The notes beneath the pieces were generated by a model. That model ran no database searches. It had not been told where the DNA came from and saw nothing but the letters and a program-made list of their open reading frames with translations. Shown piece by piece: positions 52,213 through 60,849 of a DNA stretch of 64,000 nucleotides. The DNA lies in contig JACNMN010000011.1 of NCBI GenBank assembly GCA_020622165.1, positions 62,001-126,000 of the forward strand. Reading direction: 5' to 3'. The first letter of the stretch is position 1. The number at the start of each line of letters is the position of its first letter. Position numbers and translations under genes: made by a program. This stretch comes from Boseongicola sp. H5. Its GTDB lineage: Bacteria; Pseudomonadota; Alphaproteobacteria; Rhodobacterales; Rhodobacteraceae.

Positions 52213-53016
52213 ATGCGGCTGAAGGTTCTTCATACGACCACCTATCATTTCGACAAGCCCGTGTCCTACGGGCTGCAACAGTTGCGCGTGGTGCCGAAAA
52301 GCAGCGCCGGGCAACAGGTGCTGAACTGGCAGATGGAGATCGAAGGCGGCAGCGCGCAGACCTCCTTCACCGACCACCATCAAAATCAGGTCTCGCTGAT
52401 CTCCTTCGATCCGCAAGCGACCTCGATCGTCGTGCATTGCGCCGGAGAGGTGGAAACCAATGACGAGGCCGGTGTGATCGGCAAGCATGGTGGCTTCGCG
52501 CCGGTCTGGCTGTTCCAGCGGCCCACTGATCTGACCCGCGCGGGCCCGAATGTGCGCCGCCTTGCGCGGGGCCTGAAAGACGAGATCGAGGACGATATCC
52601 CGCGCCTGCACGCACTTTCGACCCGCATCATCGAGGCCGTGGCCTACAGGACCGGCACGACCGGCGCGGAAACCACCGCCGAGGACGCGATCGAGATCGG
52701 CTCGGGCGTTTGCCAGGATCACGCGCATATCTTCATCGCCGCCGCGCGCGCCATGGGATATCCCGCGCGCTATGTCTCGGGCTACCTGATGATGGACGAC
52801 CGGGTGCATCAGGATGCCAGCCACGCCTGGGCCGAGGTGCATATCCCCCCGCTCGGCTGGGTGGGCTTCGACATCTCGAACGGCATTTCCCCCGACCCGC
52901 GCTATGTCCGCGTCGCCACCGGGCTGGACTATACCGAAGCGGCCCCCATTTCCGGGTTACGCTTTGGTAACGCTGGCGAGGCGATGATGGTCGATATACA
53001 GGTACAGCAGCAGTAG
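52213..53016 (+). CDS. Transglutaminase-like cysteine protease/transferase
   Basis: 267-residue transglutaminase-fold protein. An N-terminal domain (residues 1-110, starts LKVLHTTTYHFDKPVSYGLQQ) precedes the core with the catalytic Cys in GSGVCQDHAHIFIAAARAMG, the His in QDASHAWAEVHIP and the Asp in GWVGFDISNG. It is found beside the ATP-grasp and alpha-E genes and is thought to cleave or transfer isopeptide bonds. It starts 4 bp after the alpha-E gene. Confidence 0.92.
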   Translation: MRLKVLHTTTYHFDKPVSYGLQQLRVVPKSSAGQQVLNWQMEIEGGSAQTSFTDHHQNQVSLISFDPQATSIVVHCAGEVETNDEAGVIGKHGGFAPVWLFQRPTDLTRAGPNVRRLARGLKDEIEDDIPRLHALSTRIIEAVAYRTGTTGAETTAEDAIEIGSGVCQDHAHIFIAAARAMGYPARYVSGYLMMDDRVHQDASHAWAEVHIPPLGWVGFDISNGISPDPRYVRVATGLDYTEAAPISGLRFGNAGEAMMVDIQVQQQ

Positions 53017-53056
53017 CGGCGCGATCGGGCGTCTGCGGCGAAGGGACAAGACGGGT

Positions 53057-53800
53057 ATGACCTATTGCGTGGGGCTTCGGCTCAACCGTGGGCTGGTTAT
53101 GATGTCGGACACACGGACCAATGCCGGTGTCGATAATATCAGCATTTTCAAGAAGATGTTTACGTGGGAAACCGTGGGGGAACGCTCTGTCACCCTGATG
53201 ACGGCGGGCAATCTGGCCACGACGCAGGCTTTGATCAGCCTGCTGAACGAACGGGCCAAGCCCGCCGACGAACGCGGCGCACCATCGATTCTCGAAGCGC
53301 CGTCGATGTTTCAGGTGGCGCGTCTGGTGGGCGCCACCCTGCGGGAGGTGATCGCCGATCAGGCCGGGGAAACCGGGCAGGAGGCGGACAGCCCGTTTTC
53401 CGCCACACTGATACTGGGCGGGCAGATCCGCGGCAGCGACCCCCGGCTTTTCATGATCTATCCGGAGGGCAATTTCGTCGAGGCCAGCGAGGACACGCCG
53501 TTTTTCCAGATCGGGGAGGCGAAGTACGGCAAGCCCATTCTGGTGCGCGCCTATGATCCGACGATGAGTTTCGAGGATGCGGTGAAACTGCTGATGGTCA
53601 GTTTCGACAGCACGATCAAGGCGAACCTGTCGGTCGGGCCGCCGCTGGATCTGCATCTTTACGAGGCCGACAGTTTCCGCAACGGGCGGGTGCAGCGGAT
53701 CGAGAAGGATGACCCGTTTTTCGAGATGATCTCCTCAAGCTGGGGCGAGGCGCTGCGCGAGGCGTTTCAGCGTCTGCCCGCCTATTCACTGGACGACTGA
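53057..53800 (+). CDS. Anbu proteasome-related protein
   Basis: 247-residue Ntn-hydrolase of the Anbu (ancestral beta-subunit) type, related to proteasome beta subunits. After loss of Met1 the N-terminal nucleophile would be Thr2 (MTYCVGLRLNRGLVMMSDTR), with Asp and Lys18/33 region residues in SDTR and IFKKMFTW. SATLILGGQI and YGKPIL match the family. The operon context with ATP-grasp, alpha-E and transglutaminase proteins is highly conserved; a protease role is suspected. Confidence 0.92.
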   Translation: MTYCVGLRLNRGLVMMSDTRTNAGVDNISIFKKMFTWETVGERSVTLMTAGNLATTQALISLLNERAKPADERGAPSILEAPSMFQVARLVGATLREVIADQAGETGQEADSPFSATLILGGQIRGSDPRLFMIYPEGNFVEASEDTPFFQIGEAKYGKPILVRAYDPTMSFEDAVKLLMVSFDSTIKANLSVGPPLDLHLYEADSFRNGRVQRIEKDDPFFEMISSSWGEALREAFQRLPAYSLDD

Positions 53801-53826
53801 GGCGGGACGGATCGGGCGGGCGGCGC

Positions 53827-54996
53827 TCAGCCGCGCGTGACGTCATGGCCGTAAAGCCATTCGAACTGATTGGCGGCGATCTGCGGCGCAAACCGGCTGG
53901 CCAGGCGCAGGGCGCTGTGCGCGGCAAACCGGTAGGGGCCGGGGCGAAGATGGTAGTTTTCCGCATTGCGCGAGGCGGCATCGACGATCCGGGCGCAGCG
54001 TGCGCGGCGGCGCGCGGTGTAACGGGCAAAGCCGGTGGCCTGATCCTCCTCCGCCGCGAGGCTGTCGGCCAGAACCCAGGCATCCTCGAGCGCCATGTTG
54101 GCGCCCTGGGCCAGAAAGGGCAGCGTGGGATGGGCCGCATCACCCAGAAGCACCGCGTGGTCATTGTGCCAGTGCTTGGCCAGCGGATGGCGGAACAGGC
54201 CCCACAGGAACACCTCCTCCGCCCCGTCCAGCATCTGCCGGATGCCGGGGGCGAAATCGCGGAAGGCCCGGCGAAGATTTTGCGGATCGTCCCGGTGGTT
54301 CCAGCCTTCGGCGGCCCAGCCATCGCGTTCCTCGACCGCGACCACATTCATCAGGGCCCCGTGGCGCAGCGGATAACGCACCAGATGCCGGCCCGGCCCC
54401 ATGAAAACCTGCGCTTCCGCCGGGGCGGCGGCGTCTTCCAGCGGGATCGTGCAGCGCCAGGCGACCTGCCCGGTGAAGAACGGCCGGGTGCTGGGGTTGA
54501 GCGCGGCGCGCGTGGGCGAATGCAGGCCGTCGGCGGCGACCAGACAGGCGGCGGTTTCGGTCTCCCCGGTTGCGAAATGAAGCGCGATGCCCCCTGCCCC
54601 GTCGCGCAGCTCACGGACGGCACGGCCAAGCTCGACGGTCACGCCCGCCTCCACCGCGCCGCGCCGCAATATCCCGATGAGATCGGCCCGGTGCATCAGG
54701 TGATAGGGCCGGTCGCTGCGGGTCAGCGGCAGCCGGAAAACCTCCGCGCCACGCCGGAAATCGCACAACCGCACCGCCCGCGCCAGAGGAGCCGCCTCGG
54801 CCAACGCTTCGCCCAGACCAAGGGCGCGCAGAACCACCGCGCCATTGGGGCTGATCTGCAGGCCGGCCCCCAGTTCGGCGATCCGATCGCTTTGCTCCAG
54901 CACGCGCACCCGCGCGCCCCGTTGTGCCAGGGCCGTGGCCGCAGCCAGCCCCGCGATGCCGCCACCCAGCACCGTAATCTCGCGTCCGATCAGCAT
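53827..54996 (-). CDS. FAD-dependent aromatic monooxygenase (UbiH/salicylate hydroxylase type)
   Basis: 389-residue group A flavoprotein monooxygenase. The dinucleotide motif is TVLGGGIAGLAAATALAQRG (first part), the DG motif appears as CLVAADGLHSPTR, and the second FAD motif is VLLGDAAHPTLPFLAQGANMALEDA. Relatives are salicylate 1-hydroxylase and 6-hydroxynicotinate monooxygenases. Substrate is unknown; no degradation cluster surrounds it. It is read leftward behind dksA, with a terminator in between. Confidence 0.9.
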   Translation of the reverse strand: MLIGREITVLGGGIAGLAAATALAQRGARVRVLEQSDRIAELGAGLQISPNGAVVLRALGLGEALAEAAPLARAVRLCDFRRGAEVFRLPLTRSDRPYHLMHRADLIGILRRGAVEAGVTVELGRAVRELRDGAGGIALHFATGETETAACLVAADGLHSPTRAALNPSTRPFFTGQVAWRCTIPLEDAAAPAEAQVFMGPGRHLVRYPLRHGALMNVVAVEERDGWAAEGWNHRDDPQNLRRAFRDFAPGIRQMLDGAEEVFLWGLFRHPLAKHWHNDHAVLLGDAAHPTLPFLAQGANMALEDAWVLADSLAAEEDQATGFARYTARRRARCARIVDAASRNAENYHLRPGPYRFAAHSALRLASRFAPQIAANQFEWLYGHDVTRG

Positions 54997-55028
54997 CTTG
55001 TCCCCTATTTGGTCGCACCGCCCAATGA

Positions 55029-55058
55029 AGAAAGGGCACCCGTCATGGATGCCCCTTC
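55029..55058 (-). terminator. Terminator after dksA
   Basis: Minus strand AAGGGGCATCC / GGGTGCCCTT with one bulge around a short loop, followed by TTCTTCATT. It lies 32-62 bp after the dksA stop and upstream of the monooxygenase gene. Confidence 0.5.
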
Positions 55059-55089
55059 CTAATCGGTTCCGTCGCCCCAGGGGCTTGGA

Positions 55090-55512
55090 TCAATCGTCGC
55101 GGTGGACCTTTTCGCGCCGCTCGTGACGTTCCTGCGCCTCAAGGCTCAGCGTTGCGATCGGCCGCGCGTCGAGACGTTTCAGCGAGATCGGCTCGCCGGT
55201 ATCTTCGCAATATCCGTACTCACCCTCTTCGATCCGGCGAAGTGCGGCATCGATCTTGGCAATCAGCTTGCGCTGCCGGTCACGGGTCCGCAATTCCAGC
55301 GCGCGGTCGGTCTCTTCGGAGGCCCGATCCGCGACATCGGGAATGTTCCGCGTTCCATCCTGCAGGCCGGCAACGGTGTCCCGGCTGCCAGCCAGAAGGT
55401 CTTCTTTCCAGGAAATCAGCTTGCGGCGGAAATACTCCACCTGACGTTCGTTCATAAACGGCTCGTCCTCCGCGGGACGATAGTCTTCAGGCAGAAAGAC
55501 TTCGACTTTCAT
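55090..55512 (-). CDS. dksA: DksA-type RNA polymerase regulator without zinc finger
   Basis: 140-residue RNA polymerase-binding protein that acts with ppGpp. The coiled-coil tip is conserved as DVADRASEETDRALELRTRD, matching the DxxDxA tip of E. coli DksA. The globular part reads YGYCEDTGEPISLKRLDARP then LSLEAQERHE, so of the four zinc Cys only the first remains. Such single-Cys proteins are functional in Rhodobacter sphaeroides, where the DksA gene is RSP_2654. The start MKVEVFLPEDYRP has GGGGAG upstream. Confidence 0.93.
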   Translation of the reverse strand: MKVEVFLPEDYRPAEDEPFMNERQVEYFRRKLISWKEDLLAGSRDTVAGLQDGTRNIPDVADRASEETDRALELRTRDRQRKLIAKIDAALRRIEEGEYGYCEDTGEPISLKRLDARPIATLSLEAQERHERREKVHRDD

Positions 55513-55694
55513 GTCACTCCCCTTATCGGGGCCGGAACGGTTTTCCATGTCTGGTTTTGCGCCCATCCGGCCACTCCCGCGCTTCGATTATCTGAATGCC
55601 ACTTGCTTGTCACGTCCCTAATGTGCCGCTATGGCCAAAGCAAGGCGGCAGCCGCTCAGATTGCCGTGAAGCGCCATTTTCCCAAGGGGGTAGC

Positions 55695-56534
55695 ATGAGA
55701 TTCAGCGGTACGGACGATTATGTGGCAACCGAGGATCTGACGGTTGCCGTCAATGCCGCCGTGATGCTGGAACGGCCCCTTCTGGTCAAGGGCGAACCCG
55801 GCACGGGCAAGACCGAACTGGCCCGTCAGGTGGCCGGCGCGCTTGGCCTGCCGATCATCGAATGGCACATCAAATCGACCACCCGCGCGCAGCAGGGCCT
55901 CTATGAATACGATGCGGTCAGCCGCCTGCGCGACAGCCAGTTGGGCGACGAGCGCGTGAACGATGTGGCCAATTACATCAAACGCGGCAAGCTCTGGCAG
56001 GCCTTCGCGGCAGAGGAGCGGGTCGTTCTGCTGATCGACGAGATCGACAAGGCCGATATCGAGTTTCCCAATGACCTGTTGCAGGAACTCGACCGGATGG
56101 AGTTCTTCGTCTACGAAACCGGCGAGACGATCAGGGCCCGCCACCGGCCCATCGTGATCATCACATCGAACAACGAAAAAGAACTGCCGGATGCGTTTCT
56201 GCGCCGCTGTTTCTTCCACTACATCCGCTTTCCGGAGATGGAGGTGATGAAACGGATCGTCGAGGTGCATCACCCCGGCATCAAACAGGCGCTTCTGACC
56301 ACCGCGCTGACCCAGTTCTACGAGATCCGCGATCAGCAGGGGCTGAAGAAGAAACCCTCCACCTCCGAGGTTCTGGATTGGCTGAAGCTGCTTCTGGCCG
56401 AAGACCTCGCGCCGGAGGATCTGCGCCGGGACGGGGCCAGCGCGCTGCCGAAACTTCACGGCGCGCTGTTGAAGAACGAACAGGATGTGGCCTTGTTCGA
56501 GCGGCTGGCCTTCATGGCGCGCGGACAGCGATAG
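55695..56534 (+). CDS. MoxR-family AAA+ ATPase
   Basis: 279-residue AAA+ ATPase of the MoxR type. Walker A is GEPGTGKTELARQVA (from residue 33), Walker B VVLLIDEIDKAD, sensor 1 IITSNNEKELPD and the arginine-finger region FLRRCFFHYIRFP. MoxR ATPases are chaperones that work with VWA-domain proteins; the VWA partner here is at 59558, separated by four genes. Start ATG 55695 has a CAAGGGGG ribosome-binding site. The AEC transporter gene starts at its last base. Confidence 0.93.
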   Translation: MRFSGTDDYVATEDLTVAVNAAVMLERPLLVKGEPGTGKTELARQVAGALGLPIIEWHIKSTTRAQQGLYEYDAVSRLRDSQLGDERVNDVANYIKRGKLWQAFAAEERVVLLIDEIDKADIEFPNDLLQELDRMEFFVYETGETIRARHRPIVIITSNNEKELPDAFLRRCFFHYIRFPEMEVMKRIVEVHHPGIKQALLTTALTQFYEIRDQQGLKKKPSTSEVLDWLKLLLAEDLAPEDLRRDGASALPKLHGALLKNEQDVALFERLAFMARGQR

Positions 56535-57442
56535 TGCTGCAAACCCTGGCCGACCCGATCCTGCCGGTCTTTCTGGCGCTGGTCACCGGGTATGCGTTGC
56601 GATTGGGCGGGGTGATGGATGACAGCCACGCGGCCGCGATCAACAGATTCGCCTTCTATCTCGCGGTCCCCGCCCTCATCGTCTCGGTGGTGGGCAAGGC
56701 CCCGGTCAACGATGTCGAATGGCCCGCCGTCGGGGTCTATTTCACCGTGCAGATGATGCTTTATCTGGGCATGTTCGCGTTTCTCAGGACGGTGTTGCGC
56801 CTGCCCGTGGCGGAGGCGCTGCTCCTTGGGATGGCGACCAGCTTCGTCAACCACATCTTCTTTGTCCTGCCGATTGCCGAGCGCCTTGTCGGGCCGGATG
56901 CGGGCGTGCCGATGGCGGGTCTGGTGATGCTGGATGCGGGCGTGATCTTTCCCGCCACCGTTCTGGCGACGGCCATCCTGACGGCCGGCAGCGAGGCCAC
57001 AAGCGGGGTGGTCGGGTTGGTTCTGAAAAATCCGTTTGTCTATGCCTCCCCCATCGGCATTGCGGTGGGCCTGTCGGGCGATGCCGCACCATCCGGCATC
57101 ATGACCTTCGCGGAATTTGCCGGGGCCGCCGCGGCGCCGGTGCTGCTCTTCACGCTCGGGCTGACGCTGGCGGGATCTTCCCTTGCCCGGATCGGGCCCG
57201 AGGTCTGGAGCGTCGTGGCGGTGAAGCTTCTGGTCCATCCCGCGCTGGTCGGCGGGCTGCTCGGCATCGTCGGGGTCAGCCGGTTCACATCCGACATCAC
57301 GCTTCTGGTCGCCGCCGGGCCCTGCGGCGCCATGCCTTTCGTGATCGCCACCCAATACGGTGTCAGGACCGAAGCGATCGCAAAGGCGGTGCTGATCTCG
57401 ACCCTTCTGTCGATCCTGTCGCTGGCGATATTGACGGCCTGA
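56534..57442 (+). CDS. AEC family transporter
   Basis: 302-residue auxin efflux carrier family permease with ten predicted helices. Conserved features include LVTGYALRLGGVM at the start, the LNRFAFYLAVPALI-like block (INRFAFYLAVPALIVS), FVNHIFFVLPIA and the ALLSILSLAIL-type end. The family moves organic acids or other metabolites; the substrate is unknown. GTG 56534 overlaps the MoxR stop by one base. It is one of four genes inserted between MoxR and its VWA partner. Confidence 0.9.
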   Translation: MLQTLADPILPVFLALVTGYALRLGGVMDDSHAAAINRFAFYLAVPALIVSVVGKAPVNDVEWPAVGVYFTVQMMLYLGMFAFLRTVLRLPVAEALLLGMATSFVNHIFFVLPIAERLVGPDAGVPMAGLVMLDAGVIFPATVLATAILTAGSEATSGVVGLVLKNPFVYASPIGIAVGLSGDAAPSGIMTFAEFAGAAAAPVLLFTLGLTLAGSSLARIGPEVWSVVAVKLLVHPALVGGLLGIVGVSRFTSDITLLVAAGPCGAMPFVIATQYGVRTEAIAKAVLISTLLSILSLAILTA

Positions 57443-57536
57443 AAACAAACTGGTTTTTGGCAAAGGATCAAATTTGTGCCACATTTTCTCCCTAGCGACC
57501 AATGCCAATACCGGACTGGACAAGGCAGCAGTTCCA

Positions 57537-57986
57537 GTGACATCTGAGATTTCCATCCGCCCGCTCACGCCCGGCGACAGATCCGCCTGGCGACCGCTCT
57601 GGCGCGATTATCTTGCCTTCTATGACACCAACCTGCCCGACGAGATCTACGAGCTGACATTTGCGCGCTATACCGATCCGGCGCGGACCGATATGCTTGG
57701 CTGGATTGCATGGCAGGGCGGTAACGCCGTCGGCCTTGTCCATGCGATCGTTCACGCCCATGGCTGGAAGGTGGCGCCGGTGACCTATCTGCAGGATCTT
57801 TTCACGACGCCCGCCGCCCGGGGCAAGGGCGTGGCGCGCGCGCTCATCGAAACGGTCTATGCCGACGCGGATGCCGCCGGGCGGGGCGCGGTCTACTGGC
57901 TGACCCAGACCGACAATACCGCGGCGCGCGCCCTTTATGACCGTGTCGCCGTCGCCACCGATTTCATGAAGTATAGCCGGAGTTGA
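57537..57986 (+). CDS. GNAT N-acetyltransferase
   Basis: 149-residue GNAT protein. The core is typical: ISIRPLTPGDRSAWRPLWRDYLAFY, WKVAPVTYLQDLFTTPAARGKGVARALIE (acetyl-CoA loop R-G-K-G-V-A) and QTDNTAARALYDRVAVATDFMKY, the TNxxAxxLYxxxG-like end. It acts on an unknown amine. GTG 57537 is the simpler start; an in-frame GTG at 57474 is possible. The stop overlaps the next gene by 1 bp. Confidence 0.85.
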   Translation: MTSEISIRPLTPGDRSAWRPLWRDYLAFYDTNLPDEIYELTFARYTDPARTDMLGWIAWQGGNAVGLVHAIVHAHGWKVAPVTYLQDLFTTPAARGKGVARALIETVYADADAAGRGAVYWLTQTDNTAARALYDRVAVATDFMKYSRS

Positions 57987-59356
57987 TGGTGCTGCGCCTT
58001 ACGCTGTTTGCCGGCCTCATGGCCCTGTCCGCCTGCACCGCCGTGCCGCGGATGGATGTTCCCGAACGGCGCGATGCCGCGCTGCCCGCCACATTGCCGC
58101 CGATGGCGCAGTTTGCCCTGCGCAGCGCCCCCGCGCCCGAGCGGTCCAACGCCGCGATTGCGCGCGACATCCTCGATCTCAGCTTTCAGATGGAAAGCGG
58201 GCGCGAGATCACCCGGCTCAGCCGGTTCGAAGGACCGATCACGGTTGCCGTGGTCCCGGGCGCGCCGGCCTCGCTCGGCGCGGATCTGGACCGGCTGCTG
58301 GCTCGGCTCCGCCGCGAGGCGCGGATCGACATTTCGCGGGTATCGCGTGACAGCGGCCCGGCCTCGATCGTCATCGAAACCCTGCCCCGCAGCCGGATGC
58401 AGCGCGTGGTGCCACAAGCCGCCTGCTTCGTCGTGCCCCGCGTATCAAGCTGGAACGACTTCCGGCGCATGCGCAATGGCCGCGATCTGGACTGGACCAC
58501 GCTGGAAACCCGACAGCAGATCGCGGTGTTCATCCCGTCCGACGTACCGCCCCAGGAGATTCGCGACTGCCTGCACGAGGAGGTAAGTCAGGCCATCGGG
58601 CCGCTCAACGATCTCTATCGCCTGTCCGACAGCGTCTTCAACGACGATAATTTCAACGCCGTGCTGACCGGGTTCGATATGCTTGTCCTGCGGGCCTATA
58701 ACGACCCCGCCCTGAGATCGGGCATGACAAGGGCGGAGGCGGAGGCGGCCCTGCCCGGCATCCTTGCCCGGCTGAACCCGCGGGGCAATGGCGGCGGCCT
58801 CGGCCCGTCGGGGGCCAGCCCGCGGGCCTGGATCGACGCCATCGAAACCGCGCTTGGGCGCGGCAGCACCAACGACCCGCGCCGCATCGCCGCCGCCCGG
58901 CAAGCGGTGGCCATCGCCCGGTCGCAGGGGTGGCAGGACAACCGGCTTGCCTTCTCCTATTTCGCGCTTGGCCGGTTGAGCCTCACGCGGGATCCAGACC
59001 TGTCGCTTGCGTCCTTTCTGGCCGCCGGGCAGATCTACCGGCAGATCGCGCCGGGCGGCATTCACATGGCGCATGTGAACATGCAGCTCGCCGCCTTCGC
59101 GCTTTCCTCGGGGCAGGCCGAGCGGGCGCTTGAGCTGACCGGCGCGGCCCTGCCCGCCGCCACGCAGGCCGAAAACGCCAGCCTTCTGGCGACGCTTCTG
59201 ATGATCCGGGCCGAGGCGCTGGATCTGACAGGTCGCCCGTCCGAGGCGCGCGCGGTCAGGCTCGACAGTCTGGGATGGGGCCGCTATGGCTTCGGCCGGA
59301 CCGATGCCGTGGAGGCCCGGCTGAACGAGATCGCGGGGCTGGTGCCCCGAACCTGA
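57986..59356 (+). CDS. DUF2927 lipoprotein with C-terminal TPR-like helices
   Basis: 456-residue predicted lipoprotein (lipobox ALSAC, Cys17). DUF2927 spans about 50-270: CLHEEVSQAIGPLND with His197, SDSVFNDDNFNAVLTGFD and NDPALRSGMTRAEAEAAL. A TPR-like helical region follows (about 285-450). The motifs align one-to-one with the lipoprotein at 44369, so both are members of the same family. It is placed between the MoxR and VWA genes. The start ATG overlaps the GNAT stop. Confidence 0.87.
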   Translation: MVLRLTLFAGLMALSACTAVPRMDVPERRDAALPATLPPMAQFALRSAPAPERSNAAIARDILDLSFQMESGREITRLSRFEGPITVAVVPGAPASLGADLDRLLARLRREARIDISRVSRDSGPASIVIETLPRSRMQRVVPQAACFVVPRVSSWNDFRRMRNGRDLDWTTLETRQQIAVFIPSDVPPQEIRDCLHEEVSQAIGPLNDLYRLSDSVFNDDNFNAVLTGFDMLVLRAYNDPALRSGMTRAEAEAALPGILARLNPRGNGGGLGPSGASPRAWIDAIETALGRGSTNDPRRIAAARQAVAIARSQGWQDNRLAFSYFALGRLSLTRDPDLSLASFLAAGQIYRQIAPGGIHMAHVNMQLAAFALSSGQAERALELTGAALPAATQAENASLLATLLMIRAEALDLTGRPSEARAVRLDSLGWGRYGFGRTDAVEARLNEIAGLVPRT

Positions 59357-59379
59357 ACGACATTGCGATAGGGGGCAAA

Positions 59380-59544
59380 ATGCTGAATCTGGTCGGGTTT
59401 GGTCTGGGCATTCTTCTGGGGCTCTGGACCGCCTATAAACGCGGCGGCAGCGCGCTCGATCTGTTGCACTACGCCACGATTTTCGGACTGATCGGCTTTG
59501 TCGTCGGGGCCTTCGCCATGCTTGTGATCCCCGCACCGGCGTGA
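59380..59544 (+). CDS. Small two-helix membrane protein, 54 aa
   Basis: 54-residue protein with two membrane helices (LNLVGFGLGILLGLWTAY and ATIFGLIGFVVGAFAMLVI) joined by a short polar turn KRGGSALDLLHY. It has a GGGGG stretch 3-8 bp upstream of the ATG. It sits between the DUF2927 lipoprotein and the VWA gene, so it is probably co-transcribed with them. No named family was recognised; small size means moderate confidence. Confidence 0.62.
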   Translation: MLNLVGFGLGILLGLWTAYKRGGSALDLLHYATIFGLIGFVVGAFAMLVIPAPA

Positions 59545-59557
59545 GAGGCTGCGCCTC

Positions 59558-60742
59558 ATGTTCCTGCCGTTCTTCGAAACCCTGCGCATGGCCCGCATAC
59601 CTGTGTCCTTGCGGGAATATCTCGGCTTTCTCGAAGGGGTTTCCGCCGGTCTGGTAACCTATGACGTGGATGGGTTCTACTACCTTGCCCGCACCGCAAT
59701 GGTGAAGGACGAACGCCATCTGGACCGGTTCGACCGTGCCTTTGCCCATGCGTTCGGCGGGCTGGAACAGATCACCCCGGAGCAGGTACTGGAGGCCGCC
59801 GAGATCCCGCCCGAATGGCTTGAGAAGCTTGCCGAGAAGCACCTGAGCGAGGAGGAGCGCGCCGAGATCGAGGCGCTTGGCGGGTTCGACAAGCTCATGG
59901 AAACGCTCCGCGAGCGGCTGAAGGAACAGAAGGACCGCCATCAGGGCGGCAGCAAATGGATCGGAACCGCGGGCACCTCCCCCTTCGGGGCCTATGGCTA
60001 CAACCCCGAGGGGGTGCGGATCGGGCAGGACCGCTCCCGCCACCGCCGCGCGGTCAAGGTCTGGGACAAGCGCGAGTTCAGAAACCTCGATGGCGATGTG
60101 GAACTGGGCACGCGCAACATCAAGGTTGCCCTCAAGCGGCTGCGCCAATGGGCCCGCACCGGCGCGGCGGAGGAGCTTGATCTCGACGGGACGATCCGCG
60201 CCACTGCCGAGCATGGCTATCTGGACGTCAAGACCCGCCCCGAACGCCGCAATGCGGTGAAGGTGCTGCTGTTTCTCGATATCGGCGGCTCCATGGATGA
60301 CCATGTGCAGGTTGTCGAAGAGCTGTTTTCTGCCGCGAAATCGGAATTCAAGCACTTGGAACACTATTACTTTCACAATTGCCTGTACGAGGGCGTCTGG
60401 CGCGACAATCGCAGGCGGTGGACCGATCAGACGCCAACCTGGGACGTGCTCAACACCTACGGGTCCGATTACAAATGCATTTTCGTCGGCGATGCCGCGA
60501 TGAGCCCCTATGAGATCGCCTTTGCCGGCGGCGCGAATGAGCATTGGAACGCGGAGGCCGGCCAGGTCTGGCTGGAACGCGCCTGTGCCCAGTGGCCCGA
60601 TTTCCTGTGGATCAATCCCACGCCGGAGCGGCACTGGCGCTACACCCAGTCGACGCAGATGATCGCGGAGATCTTTCAGGGACGCATGGTGCCGATGACA
60701 CTGGAAGGGCTGGACCGGGGCATGCGGGACCTCAGCCGCTAG
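59558..60742 (+). CDS. VWA-domain protein, CoxE-like, MoxR partner
   Basis: 394-residue cytosolic protein with a C-terminal von Willebrand A domain. The MIDAS starts with LLFLDIGGSMDDH (D241-x-G-x-S); a second region contains FHNCLYEGVW and FVGDAAMSPYEI. The N-terminal half is helical and charged, ending with the conserved LKEQKDRHQGGSKWIGTAGTSPFG. Family members work with MoxR ATPases as metal-chelatase-like chaperones. The partner AAA+ gene is 3 kb upstream on the same strand. Confidence 0.93.
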   Translation: MFLPFFETLRMARIPVSLREYLGFLEGVSAGLVTYDVDGFYYLARTAMVKDERHLDRFDRAFAHAFGGLEQITPEQVLEAAEIPPEWLEKLAEKHLSEEERAEIEALGGFDKLMETLRERLKEQKDRHQGGSKWIGTAGTSPFGAYGYNPEGVRIGQDRSRHRRAVKVWDKREFRNLDGDVELGTRNIKVALKRLRQWARTGAAEELDLDGTIRATAEHGYLDVKTRPERRNAVKVLLFLDIGGSMDDHVQVVEELFSAAKSEFKHLEHYYFHNCLYEGVWRDNRRRWTDQTPTWDVLNTYGSDYKCIFVGDAAMSPYEIAFAGGANEHWNAEAGQVWLERACAQWPDFLWINPTPERHWRYTQSTQMIAEIFQGRMVPMTLEGLDRGMRDLSR

Positions 60743-60849
60743 AACCGCGTGGCCCCCGGCCCGCCATCCGGCACATCCGGATGGGGCTGCTCCGCGTCCC
60801 GCGCCCGGGCTGCAGGCTTTGCAAGCCGCGCCCGGTAACCCCGAACTGC

